From Deltaproteobacteria bacterium (GTDB lineage Bacteria; Chloroflexota; Dehalococcoidia; Dehalococcoidales; BS750m-G39), in contig JAUVYB010000004.1 of the NCBI GenBank assembly GCA_030603275.1, positions 1 to 64,000 of the forward strand: 64,000 nt of DNA, in the 5' to 3' direction. Positions within the stretch are counted from its first letter, which is position 1; each line of letters begins with the position of its first letter. Positions 38,282 through 46,155 of this stretch are shown here, piece by piece. Both the position numbers and the translations under genes were made by a program. The notes below the pieces were generated by a model. The model saw only the letters and a program-made list of their open reading frames with translations, was not told the DNA's origin and did no database searches.

Positions 38282-39673
38282 ATGTCAATAAACGTCCTGA
38301 ATAAACTGCGCCCCTACCAGCGGGAGGCGGCCTCGGCCATACTGGACAGCGTCCTCAAGCGCAAGGGGCTCACCTTCTCCGTGGAGATGGCCCGCCAGGG
38401 GGGCAAGAACGAGCTGTCGGCGCAGCTTGAGCTGCTGCTGCTCACCATCCACATGACCCGGCCCGAAAACCTGATAAAGTGCGCCCCCACCTTCAAGCCC
38501 CAGACGGTCATATCCATGATGCGGCTCAGGGACCGGCTTAACGACGCCGGTTTTAGCGGCATCTGGGTGCCCGAGATGGGCTACATCATCAGGCTGGGCA
38601 GCGCCAGAGCCATATTCCTTTCCGCCGATGAATCGGCCAACGTCGTCGGCAACACCGCCCATATCCTGCTCGAAATAGACGAAGCCCAGGATGTGAGCAA
38701 GGACAAGTACACCAAGGAGTTCAAGCCGATGGGCGCCACCACCAACGTCACCACCGTCCACTACGGCACCACCTGGGACGACGCCACCCTGCTGGAAGAG
38801 GTCAAACAGAGCAACCTGGAGATGGAGAGGCAGGATGGCGTAAAGCGCCACTTCCGCTACGACTGGCAGGAGATAGCCAAACACAACCCCGACTACCTCG
38901 CCTACGTCGAGGGGGAAAGGGAGAGATTGGGGGAAAACCACCCCCTGTTCCTGACCCAGTACAGGCTCCTGCCCATCCGGGGCGGCGGGGGTTTCTTAAG
39001 CCGCCAGCAGCTCGCCCAGCTGAAAGGCAGGCACGCCCGCAAGCACCGGGCCGAGCCGGGCAAGATATATATCGCCGGAATCGACATCGCCGGCGAGGCC
39101 GAGACCGCCGAGGGCGACTATCTAAGCACCCCCAAATTAAGGCAGGACTCCACCGTGGTCACCATCGGCGAGCTCGACTTTTCCATCTGCGACGATATCC
39201 GGAAACAGCCCCGGATACGGGTGGTGGAGCACTACCGCTGGACCGGCCGGAAGCACTCCGAGCTATATTCCCGGCTGGTCGACCTGCTTAAAGATGTCTG
39301 GAAATGCCGCAGGGTGGTGGTCGACGCCACCGGCATCGGCCAGCCGGTAAGCTCTTTCCTGAGGAAGGCGCTCGGCTCCAGGGTGTCCGCCTTCACCTTC
39401 ACCGCTAAAGCCAAGTCGGAGCTGGGCTTTAACCTCCTGGCGGCTGTCAATTCAGGGCGGCTCAAGGTCTATAAAGGCGACGGCTCCGAAGAGGCGCAGG
39501 AGTTCTGGCTGGAACTCGAACGCGCCAAGAGCCAGTTCAGGGCATCAATGACGATGAACTTCTACGTCCCCCCGTCGCAGGGGCACGACGACTTCCTGAT
39601 GAGCCTGGCGCTGGCGGTGGAGGCGGCCAACCTTTATGAGAGGAGAGGGGCGTGGGGGAGTGTGAGGGAGTAA
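38282..39673 (+). CDS. Phage terminase large-subunit-like protein
   Basis: An intact 463-residue terminase-type ATPase/nuclease. The ATPase has a variant Walker A, ARQGGKN at residues 37-43, and Walker B LLEIDEAQ with Asp133-Glu134. The RNase H-like nuclease has IAGIDIAGE, VVVDATGIGQPV and GHDDFLMSLALAVE, which supply its metal-binding acids. The start at 38282 is preferred to an upstream in-frame start at 38198, which lies inside a repeat. Its GC-rich base use matches the chromosome, so it has been resident for long or came from a related host. No head or tail genes accompany it. Confidence 0.85.
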   Translation: MSINVLNKLRPYQREAASAILDSVLKRKGLTFSVEMARQGGKNELSAQLELLLLTIHMTRPENLIKCAPTFKPQTVISMMRLRDRLNDAGFSGIWVPEMGYIIRLGSARAIFLSADESANVVGNTAHILLEIDEAQDVSKDKYTKEFKPMGATTNVTTVHYGTTWDDATLLEEVKQSNLEMERQDGVKRHFRYDWQEIAKHNPDYLAYVEGERERLGENHPLFLTQYRLLPIRGGGGFLSRQQLAQLKGRHARKHRAEPGKIYIAGIDIAGEAETAEGDYLSTPKLRQDSTVVTIGELDFSICDDIRKQPRIRVVEHYRWTGRKHSELYSRLVDLLKDVWKCRRVVVDATGIGQPVSSFLRKALGSRVSAFTFTAKAKSELGFNLLAAVNSGRLKVYKGDGSEEAQEFWLELERAKSQFRASMTMNFYVPPSQGHDDFLMSLALAVEAANLYERRGAWGSVRE

Positions 39674-39692
39674 AAATAGCACTAAAGGGGGA

Positions 39693-39722
39693 TTGACAAC
39701 CTAGCATGTTAGTAGTTAATAT
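39693..39722 (+). promoter_or_regulatory. Possible promoter before the DUF4258/DUF2283 pair
   Basis: TTGACA (39693-39698), an 18-base spacer and TAATAT (39717-39722). Two further TTGACA boxes follow at 39730 and 39760, and GATAAT-like repeats lie at 39788-39822. The 164-base leader could hold overlapping promoters and an operator for autoregulation. Confidence 0.4.
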
Positions 39723-39837
39723 TTCAATGTTGACATTATGATACTAAATCATGGAAAAGTTGACAGTTGGGGTATCTTTTGGTGTAAGATAATAGGTGAA
39801 GATAGGGGATAATAAGGGATAACAGTAGTATTGAGCA

Positions 39838-40059
39838 GTGAGCCAAAGAATACGTCTGATATATACAGGCCATGCTCTTGAACAAATGCAAGATAGGGAG
39901 ATTTCTAAAGCAGAAGTAATAGCATGTTGGAACGACCATCATACCGAGTATACTGATAGAGATGGTAACCCTATCTATATTGCAAATGTCGTTGGTAGAC
40001 GTATAAAGGTTGTGGTAAAGAAACAAAACAATAGAGTGATTATTACAGCCGCTGATTGA
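39838..40059 (+). CDS. DUF4258-domain protein, possible toxin of a small module
   Basis: A 73-residue basic protein of the DUF4258 type: YTGHALEQMQDREISKAEVIACW near the N-terminus and a C-terminal strand pair (RRIKVVVKKQNNRVIITAA). This fold is related to small RelE/BrnT-like toxins. It starts at GTG. The following DUF2283 gene begins 14 bases after its stop. Base composition is clearly richer in A and T than the flanking genes, suggesting transfer. A toxin role is inference from fold and context. Confidence 0.75.
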   Translation: MSQRIRLIYTGHALEQMQDREISKAEVIACWNDHHTEYTDRDGNPIYIANVVGRRIKVVVKKQNNRVIITAAD

Positions 40060-40073
40060 TTGGGGGTATTACA

Positions 40074-40307
40074 ATGAGAATGAAATATGATAGAGAAGCA
40101 GATGCTATTTACATACTATTCAGTGATAAGCCGTATGCCTATGGCAAAGATTTAGATAATGAAAGAAGGGTAGATTACGATATAGACGGCAACGTAAGGG
40201 GTATAGAATTACTGTGTGTTAGCTCGGGTGTAATTACTGATGACTTGCCCAATAGAGCTGAAGTGGAACGATTCTTGTACGATAAAGGCATTAAAGTCTT
40301 TGCCTAA
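40074..40307 (+). CDS. DUF2283-domain protein
   Basis: A 77-residue DUF2283 protein, recognised by MKYDREADAIYILFSD and RRVDYDIDGNVRGIELL. The family is often paired with DUF4258 genes, as here, and may be the antitoxin-like partner; no activity is established. The ATG at 40074 follows a GGGGGT site, so I prefer it to a TTG at 40056 that would overlap the upstream gene. It shares the AT-rich composition of its neighbour. Confidence 0.8.
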   Translation: MRMKYDREADAIYILFSDKPYAYGKDLDNERRVDYDIDGNVRGIELLCVSSGVITDDLPNRAEVERFLYDKGIKVFA

Positions 40308-40321
40308 ATCGGGGAAAGAGC

Positions 40322-40469
40322 AGAGTTTAAGAGGGGGCTGAAAGCCCCCTCTCTTTATTGGTGGCAAAAAAAGAGTCTAAAGAGGCGGAGCCTTTTTGGG
40401 TGGGGTAAAAAGGGCTTTAGCCCTACCTTAAAGGGCGGCGGGCGGGAATAGATATAAAACGGGGTGGGG
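40322..40469. repeat. Intergenic repeat element, copy 11
   Basis: A forward unit missing its left end. It has AGAGGGGGCT-GAA-AGCCCCCTCT (40330-40353), a GAGGC-GGA-GCCTTTTT hairpin, a GGGCTTTAGCCC hairpin and a right end with GATATAAAACGGGGTGGGG. It lies between the DUF2283 gene and the convergent permease. Confidence 0.76.
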
Positions 40470-40514
40470 CAAGAAAGATTGGGGGGATGGGGGGGCTACC
40501 CTAAAGCTAAATCC

Positions 40515-41810
40515 TCACTTTAAAGCCCGGCGCAGGATAGCGCCGCTAACCAGATACACAATAAGCCCCACGGCGATGAGTATCCCGCCGAAGGAAGCCG
40601 CCCGCCAGCCGGTGTTAACGGCCAGAAGCACCGCCGTTACCAGCCCCAGCGACGGCATGAATATATCCAGGAAAACATGCTTGAAGCCGGATAGCGTGCT
40701 TCCCCGGTTAAAGATCCTGAGGGCGGCGGCGTTGACCCCGGCGAAGGCGAGCAGGGTGGCGAAATTGGTGAACTCGGCGACATCCCTGATGTCATCGAAA
40801 ACGGTGAACAGGCTGGCGAAAAAGCCCACCACGATAATTGCCAGCCATGGGGTGCGGCGCTCTTCGCCGATAACGCAGAAGACACCGGGCAAAGCCCCGG
40901 CGCAGGACATGGCCCACATCGCCCTTGACGCCGCCAGCAGCAGGAGCAGGACGGTGTTGGCCGTCGAGAAAAGCGCCACCAGCGTCAGCGTCAGCCCGGC
41001 ATTGCTCCCCAGCACCTGCGCCGCCACCAGAGCCAGTGGGGCGTCGGACTGCCCTAAAGTCTCCCAGTCCAGCACGCTGACCGCCGCTATCGAGACCAGT
41101 ATATAAAGCAGGGTGCTTATCCCCAGCGCCAGCATAATGGCCCTGGGGAGGTCGCGCTGCGGGTTTTTCATCTCCTCTGAGAGGTTGGCCATGCCCTCAA
41201 AGCCCAGGTAGGCAAAGAAGACCAGCGACGCCGCCCCGATTGTCCCGGCCACACCCATCGGCATCTCCATGATGTTGACCTCGCCGAAATGGGGCGCGCC
41301 GATAGCCACTATAAAGACCAGCCCGGCCACCTCGATGAAGGTGAGTATCCCGGCCAGCAGCGCCGATTCGCCGATGCCCAGAAAGACTATTATCGAGGAG
41401 ACCAGCACCAGCCCGATTGCCACCGGCACTATCGGAGTGCCCAGCAGGTAATGGAGATAGCCGGCAAAGCCCAGCGCCACCGCCGCCGACGATATCACCA
41501 CCGCCCATAAAATCAGCCACCCCGCCAGGAAAGCCAGCGAGGGCTTGAAAGCCATGCCGACAAACTGGAACTCGGGGGCGTTCTTGGGCCGCAGCTTCGA
41601 AAGTCGGGCATAAGAAAGCCCGGTCAGACCCGCCACCGCCGCCGCAATCAGGAAAGACAGCCAGACGGCGTTGCCCGCCTCCCCCGCCGCCTCCCCCGCC
41701 AGCACGTAGATGCCCGACCCCAGTATTACCCCGACGCCGGTAAGCGTGGTCACCCACAGCCCCAGGCGTCTCTTAAGCTGAGGTTCGGCGAGTTGGACAA
41801 GCTCAGTCAT
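40515..41810 (-). CDS. APC-superfamily amino acid permease
   Basis: A 431-residue integral membrane transporter with about 12 hydrophobic segments. The N-terminal signature GVILGSGIYVLAGEAAGEAGNAVWLSF (TM1 region) and EFQFVGMAFKPSLAFLAGW (TM3 region) are characteristic of amino acid-polyamine-organocation carriers. FFAYLGFEGMANLSEEMKNPQRDLPRAI is the conserved TM6-loop motif. The substrate cannot be decided. A GGAGA site precedes the ATG. The upstream gap contains a long G-run region. Confidence 0.9.
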   Translation of the reverse strand: MTELVQLAEPQLKRRLGLWVTTLTGVGVILGSGIYVLAGEAAGEAGNAVWLSFLIAAAVAGLTGLSYARLSKLRPKNAPEFQFVGMAFKPSLAFLAGWLILWAVVISSAAVALGFAGYLHYLLGTPIVPVAIGLVLVSSIIVFLGIGESALLAGILTFIEVAGLVFIVAIGAPHFGEVNIMEMPMGVAGTIGAASLVFFAYLGFEGMANLSEEMKNPQRDLPRAIMLALGISTLLYILVSIAAVSVLDWETLGQSDAPLALVAAQVLGSNAGLTLTLVALFSTANTVLLLLLAASRAMWAMSCAGALPGVFCVIGEERRTPWLAIIVVGFFASLFTVFDDIRDVAEFTNFATLLAFAGVNAAALRIFNRGSTLSGFKHVFLDIFMPSLGLVTAVLLAVNTGWRAASFGGILIAVGLIVYLVSGAILRRALK

Positions 41811-41847
41811 GGGCGATAGTCTCCTCGGTGTTTAGAGTAGCATAGAG

Positions 41848-41918
41848 GAGGGGGTTTGGTTAAGTCAAGGGTTTGGGGGGAGGGGGTTTGAGGGTTAAGG
41901 AGAGGGTGGGGGGAGGGA
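41848..41918. other. G-run cluster, potential G-quadruplex
   Basis: The plus strand carries successive runs of three to six G (GAGGAGGGGG, GGGTTTGGGGGG, AGGGGG, GAGGG, GAGGGTGGGGGGAGGG) between the divergent permease and the AT-rich nuclease-like gene. Loops of 1-5 bases would permit intramolecular quadruplexes. Confidence 0.5.
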
Positions 41919-41952
41919 GAGTAGGAAGAAAGCGGTTGATTGACTAAAGACA

Positions 41953-41981
41953 TTGTTGTACAAGCGTTAGCGATGTAGAAT
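41953..41981 (+). promoter_or_regulatory. Possible promoter for the AT-rich nuclease-like gene
   Basis: TTGTTG (41953-41958), 17 bases and TAGAAT (41976-41981). Transcription would start near the GTG at 41986, so the mRNA would be leaderless or start at the ATG at 41995. Confidence 0.4.
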
Positions 41982-41985
41982 GTAA

Positions 41986-43203
41986 GTGTATAAAATGGAT
42001 GCCTTTGTTGTTCCACAGACTATCTTGAAACATGATAGAGTAAACGAAATACTAGGTGCTGACTGGCTAACACAACAAGTTGAAGCCATTCGTAAAGCCA
42101 CTAAACAAAAAGCAGTATTACATCCCTCGAGAATGAGTCCAGCTTTTGGCTGGACTAATCACCCACTGGTATCAGAGGCTAAAAAGGGTGAGGGGTCACT
42201 AACACCCCTATTAGATAGTCTAGAAATGGATTTAACAGACATGGGGGATACTAAACTACCATCTAATATCAGAGATAGATTAAAGGATGACCACGATTGC
42301 AGTAAAACTGCCTATGAACTTAGAATTGCAGCAGGTTTCTCTCGTTTAGGTTATCAAATAACATGGCTTACTCCTCAAAGCCAACCTCATCCAGAATTCA
42401 CAGCGTCTTCAACTGACTCAAATTCGATATCTGTTGAATGCAAGAAAAGAGATAAAAGCGACGGATATGAACAAGGCGGAGAAGTATTCTGGAGACATCT
42501 TCAATATAGTTTGAGAGTAAAAATGGAAGAGGCTTCGCTTAATTACTGGGTAAAAATAACTGGTCGGGATTTTAATTTAGAAGATATTGATTCGCTAGTT
42601 GCGGAAATAATCTCCGTCATTCAATCAAATGAATACGGTCAATTTGACAGTAGTACAGGGCATTACCATACCGACTACACTAAGCTCTCAGATGCAGGTG
42701 AAAGCATTCCAGAGGAAATTGTGAACATGTTTCCGCGTGGAGTCATTGGAATTGATAAATACACCATACTGAAACGTAATAATAAGACAATGTTAAAGAA
42801 CCCAAAGCTACTAAGACTAGAGATTACTGATGACCCAGAACACCGTGTGAAAGGTATTCTCAGAAATCTGAAAACAGCAGCACGTCAGGTCATTGAAGGA
42901 CTTCCAAATCTAGTTTACTTAGATGTAAATATTCCAGAATACGAAAAAGAGAAGGAAGAATTTATAAACTATGTAGAAGCCGTGAGGCTGGAATTAACAC
43001 AAAGGCACAGAAAAATATCCGCCGTAGTTATAACGAATATTTATCCAGCTCTTACCGTTAATGATTATTTAGGATGGCGTATTAGAACAGAATTGATTGA
43101 ACATCCTAACCCATTGGTAAAATTTCCTAAAGGGTCGGTATTTCCAGGAGATGACTTTGGAACACAGTGGTTGCCGGGAATACCATCTGTTCAAGTATCT
43201 TAA
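41986..43203 (+). CDS. AT-rich protein with PD-(D/E)XK nuclease-like motif, unknown function
   Basis: I do not recognise a named family. The 405-residue protein contains a segment like the PD-(D/E)XK nuclease core: Glu111 in AYELRIAAGFSRLGYQITWL, Pro136-Glu137 in HPEF, and Glu151-x-Lys153 in ISVECKKR. The spacing fits a restriction-type or repair nuclease fold. The rest shows no clear domain. The coding DNA is far richer in A/T than the flanking genes, and the gene stands alone. A G-run region lies on one side and a repeat copy on the other. I infer horizontal acquisition; a defence or selfish-element nuclease is possible. Confidence 0.7.
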   Translation: MYKMDAFVVPQTILKHDRVNEILGADWLTQQVEAIRKATKQKAVLHPSRMSPAFGWTNHPLVSEAKKGEGSLTPLLDSLEMDLTDMGDTKLPSNIRDRLKDDHDCSKTAYELRIAAGFSRLGYQITWLTPQSQPHPEFTASSTDSNSISVECKKRDKSDGYEQGGEVFWRHLQYSLRVKMEEASLNYWVKITGRDFNLEDIDSLVAEIISVIQSNEYGQFDSSTGHYHTDYTKLSDAGESIPEEIVNMFPRGVIGIDKYTILKRNNKTMLKNPKLLRLEITDDPEHRVKGILRNLKTAARQVIEGLPNLVYLDVNIPEYEKEKEEFINYVEAVRLELTQRHRKISAVVITNIYPALTVNDYLGWRIRTELIEHPNPLVKFPKGSVFPGDDFGTQWLPGIPSVQVS

Positions 43204-43204
43204 T

Positions 43205-43358
43205 GGGGCGAAGGGGCAAAAAAGAGAGTCTAAGAGAGGCAAAGCCTTTTTGGGCGGGGTAAGAAAGGGCTAATCCAAGGGGGTGTTTAAGAGGGGGCAA
43301 AGCCCCCTCTTTACCTTAAAGGGCGGCGGGCGGGCATAGATATAAAACGGGGCGGGGC
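43205..43358. repeat. Intergenic repeat element, copy 12
   Basis: A forward unit: GAGGC-AAA-GCCTTTTT hairpin (about 43236-43250), GGGGTGTTTAAG, hairpin AGAGGGGGC-AAA-GCCCCCTCT and a right end with GATATAAAACGGGGCGGGG. It starts 2 bases after the stop of the nuclease-like gene. Positions 43359-43496 hold the promoter region of the next gene. Confidence 0.78.
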
Positions 43359-43457
43359 TTTAAAGCCACAATTCTTTCATCCTGTCACCATTATCCCAAA
43401 TCACCAATATCATAACCCTATTCAGGTAAAAGCCCTCTGGCATTTTTCTGCCCTTTA

Positions 43458-43466
43458 TGCTACAAT
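43458..43466 (+). promoter_or_regulatory. Extended -10 box for the CetZ-like gene
   Basis: TGCTACAAT again, with a start site near 43473 and a 24-base leader that includes the GGGGGTG ribosome site before the ATG at 43497. Confidence 0.5.
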
Positions 43467-43496
43467 TGTCAGTACAGGAAAGCCAGGGGGTGCGAC

Positions 43497-44669
43497 ATGA
43501 AACTGACCGTCGTCGGGCTGGGGCGGGGCGGGGGTAAGATTGCCGATGAATTTGCCCACCTGAACAAAAAAGCCAGGGCCAGGCGGGGCTTAGAGATAAT
43601 CACCGACGCCTTTGCCGTCGACACCGACCCGGCTGACCTGAACAGCCTGCGCGCCATAAAGCACGACCTCCAGCACAGAATCCTCATTGAAAGCGAGAAG
43701 ACAGACGGGAGCGGAACCGTCCAGATGAGCGAAATCGGCGCCGAAATAGCCATGGAAAACAGCAACAGGGTCCTCGACGCCATAAGAGCCGCCGGGCGGC
43801 TCTTCGATACCGACGCCTTCCTGCTTACTGCCAGCGTCGTCGGCGGCACCGGCTCCGGCGGCATGCCGGTAATGGCGCAGGCCCTGAAGGACTGCTACCA
43901 CGATAAACCGGTATACGCCCTGGCCATCCTCCCCTTCCTGGACGAGGAGGCCGAGGAAGAACGCATTACCTATAACGCCGCCATATCGCTCAAGTCTATC
44001 TATTCCGTGGCCGATGCCGTATTCGTGGCTGACAACCAGCAGTACATCACCAGAGACACCACCTTGAGGGACAAGCCGGCCAGGATTAACGAGCTGATAG
44101 TGGCGCCGTTCTACGACCTGCTCTGCGCCGGCGAAGAGGAAAAGACGAAGTACATCGGGGCGAGCATGGCCGACTTCGGCAATATAAGAGAGACGCTCAC
44201 CGGATGGACCGCCATCGGTTGCGGGCGAGCGCCGCTGCCTTCCAGAGGGCTATTCAGCAGGTGGCGCAGTTTCAGGGACAAGAGCGCTGACAGGCAGGCG
44301 GGCGTTCAGGCGGCGGAGGCGGCCATAAGCCAGCTGCCGGTTGACTGCCAGCCGGCGGACGCGGAAAGAGCCTTATACCTGGTCACGGCGCCGGCGGCGG
44401 ATATGAGGCCGGAGCTGTTCCATGAGACGGGCGGCTTCCTCAAAAGTGTGGCGCGGGGGGCAGTGCTCAGGAGCTGTGACTATCCCCGGGGGAGGGGCGA
44501 GATGGAGGTGACGGTGGTCTTCTCCGGGCTAACCTCTATAGAGAGGATAAAGGGATACTACGACATCGTGGGCGGCCTGGTGCGCAAGGTAAAGACGAGG
44601 CAGGCGGAAGCCGAAAAGAAAGCCAGGGCCATGGAAGCGGCGGCCAGGAAAATACCCTCGCTGCTATAA
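43497..44669 (+). CDS. CetZ-like tubulin/FtsZ-superfamily GTPase
   Basis: A 390-residue protein of the tubulin/FtsZ superfamily. The N-terminal MKLTVVGLGRGGGKIADEF, the AFAVDTDPADLNSL segment, GAEIAMEN, and the nucleotide loop VVGGTGSGGMPVMAQAL followed by PVYALAILP resemble the archaeal CetZ group more than cell-division FtsZ. The tubulin signature loop is intact as GGTGSGG. The T7-loop region (ARINELIVAPFY) lacks an obvious FtsZ-type pair of Asp residues, so GTP hydrolysis is uncertain. C-terminal sequence is charged and helical. It is followed about 115 bases on by a small membrane protein. I expect a cytoskeletal or membrane-positioning role. Confidence 0.78.
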   Translation: MKLTVVGLGRGGGKIADEFAHLNKKARARRGLEIITDAFAVDTDPADLNSLRAIKHDLQHRILIESEKTDGSGTVQMSEIGAEIAMENSNRVLDAIRAAGRLFDTDAFLLTASVVGGTGSGGMPVMAQALKDCYHDKPVYALAILPFLDEEAEEERITYNAAISLKSIYSVADAVFVADNQQYITRDTTLRDKPARINELIVAPFYDLLCAGEEEKTKYIGASMADFGNIRETLTGWTAIGCGRAPLPSRGLFSRWRSFRDKSADRQAGVQAAEAAISQLPVDCQPADAERALYLVTAPAADMRPELFHETGGFLKSVARGAVLRSCDYPRGRGEMEVTVVFSGLTSIERIKGYYDIVGGLVRKVKTRQAEAEKKARAMEAAARKIPSLL

Positions 44670-44726
44670 AGCGGTTAACCCACGCCTGTTTACGGTGCAC
44701 CTCTACGATATTTTCCCCGGCGGGTA

Positions 44727-44755
44727 TTTACGAACCTCCATCGGTGTAATATAAT
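44727..44755 (+). promoter_or_regulatory. Possible promoter for the small membrane protein
   Basis: TTTACG (44727-44732), 17 bases and TATAAT (44750-44755), giving a leader of about 25 bases with a GGAGGT site. Confidence 0.5.
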
Positions 44756-44785
44756 GCCAGCAAACACCAATGTGGAGGTGCCGCC

Positions 44786-45172
44786 ATGGGGAATAACGCT
44801 AAGGTGGGAGGAATTCTGTCCATCGTTTCCGGGGGGTTTGGAGTTCTTGGCTTAGGCTGGATGGTTCTCATGATATGGATGTTCAACTTCATGCTCACTA
44901 TGCCACAGTCATATGACCCCATGGCTCCCCTATTTCCCCAGGAAATGTTCCAATTCATGGCGATTTTCTACGGCGCCATGGGCCTGATAATGGCCCTCAT
45001 CGGCGCACTGGGCATAGTCGGCGGCGTGTTTGCCCTGAAGAAGAAGCACTGGGCACTGGCCCTGGCCGGGGCTATAGCCGGTACCGTCACCTTCTTTCCC
45101 TGCGGGATACCGGCCGTTATATTCGTCTGCCTGGGTAAGGAGGAGTTCACGGCAGCGGAGCCGCCTCTCTAA
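44786..45172 (+). CDS. Small multi-pass membrane protein (DUF4064-like)
   Basis: A 128-residue protein with about three to four membrane segments: VGGILSIVSGGFGVLGLGWMVLM, MFQFMAIFYGAMGLIMALIGAL, and WALALAGAIAGTVTFFPCGIPAVIFVCL. The pattern with repeated Gly-rich helices and a final KEEF tail resembles DUF4064-type proteins of unknown function. A GGAGGT site precedes the ATG. It lies just after the CetZ-like gene but has its own promoter, and overlaps the convergent GTPase gene by 4 bases. Confidence 0.75.
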   Translation: MGNNAKVGGILSIVSGGFGVLGLGWMVLMIWMFNFMLTMPQSYDPMAPLFPQEMFQFMAIFYGAMGLIMALIGALGIVGGVFALKKKHWALALAGAIAGTVTFFPCGIPAVIFVCLGKEEFTAAEPPL

Positions 45173-46149
45173 AGGTGTAATTCTATTATATCACCGTCCT
45201 CCAGGATATGGTCTCTCTTAGCCATGACGCCGTCGTGCTTTCCCGAGCCCCAGATGCGGGCGAACTTCATCCCGGCGGCGAAGTCCTTGTGCACCTCGGC
45301 GGCGGCGTCAGCCAGTGTGCTGCCCCGGTCAATTACGATGGGGTCGCTGAAATCGGCCTTACTGCCCGGCGCTTTGGTATAGACCCGTATAATATCCAGC
45401 ACTTCGTAGATTTTAGCCTTAAGCTCCTCCAGGCCTGTCCCCTGTTTGGCCGAAACGGCGATAACGGGGAACCGCCCTTCGTATTCAGCCTTTAGAGCAG
45501 CGTAATTCTGGCTGGCGCCATCAAGGTCAAGCTTGTTGCCGATAATGAGCGCCTTCCGGTGCCAGATGGTGAACTCCGGGTCATCCCCCACCCCACCATC
45601 ACCGAGGACTATTCTCATCTTTTTCAACTGGGCAATAATAGCTTCCATCTGCTCCAGCGGGTTCCGGGACAGGTCCAGCATGATGAGCAGGACGTCCGCC
45701 TGCCTGAGCAGTGGCGGCAGCCAGAACTGGATGGCCTGATGCACCAGTGGCGGGGTATCGAGCATCTGGATTTTTATATTCTCGAACTCCATCATGCCCG
45801 GTGTGGCACTGTGAGTGGTGAAGGGGTATTCGGCGACGGGCGGGGAGGCGTTGGTGATGGTTGAAATAAGCTGGGACTTGCCGGAGTTGGGCAGGCCGAT
45901 GACGGCTACCTGGGCGGCCCCCTCTTTTTCGATAACCATTGATGCCCGCCGGGCGCCGCTCTTCTTGGCGGCCAGCTGGTTGAGCTTGGCAATCCGGGTC
46001 CTCAGCTCGGCGCGGAGGTGGTCGGTGCCCTTGTGCTTGGGCATGATAGCCAGCATCTCTTCCAGGGCGGCTATCTTCTCCATCGGGTCTTTAGCCTCCC
46101 GGAAGTTCTTTTCGGCGTCAAAGTATTGCGGCGGCAGGTTAGCCGGCAT
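45169..46149 (-). CDS. DRG/Obg-type GTPase with TGS domain
   Basis: A TRAFAC GTPase of 326 residues close to the DRG branch of the Obg family. The N-terminal coiled coil (about 1-70) precedes G1 GLPNSGKS (85-92), a switch region TTHSATPGM, G3 DTPPL (131-135) and G4 NKLD. The C-terminal TGS domain (about 250-326) ends in LEDGDIIELHL. Such proteins bind ribosomes or RNA. It lies 6 bases after uvrC and is probably co-transcribed with it from the same leaderless promoter. Its precise role in bacteria is open. Confidence 0.88.
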   Translation of the reverse strand: MPANLPPQYFDAEKNFREAKDPMEKIAALEEMLAIMPKHKGTDHLRAELRTRIAKLNQLAAKKSGARRASMVIEKEGAAQVAVIGLPNSGKSQLISTITNASPPVAEYPFTTHSATPGMMEFENIKIQMLDTPPLVHQAIQFWLPPLLRQADVLLIMLDLSRNPLEQMEAIIAQLKKMRIVLGDGGVGDDPEFTIWHRKALIIGNKLDLDGASQNYAALKAEYEGRFPVIAVSAKQGTGLEELKAKIYEVLDIIRVYTKAPGSKADFSDPIVIDRGSTLADAAAEVHKDFAAGMKFARIWGSGKHDGVMAKRDHILEDGDIIELHL

Positions 46150-46155
46150 TATCTT

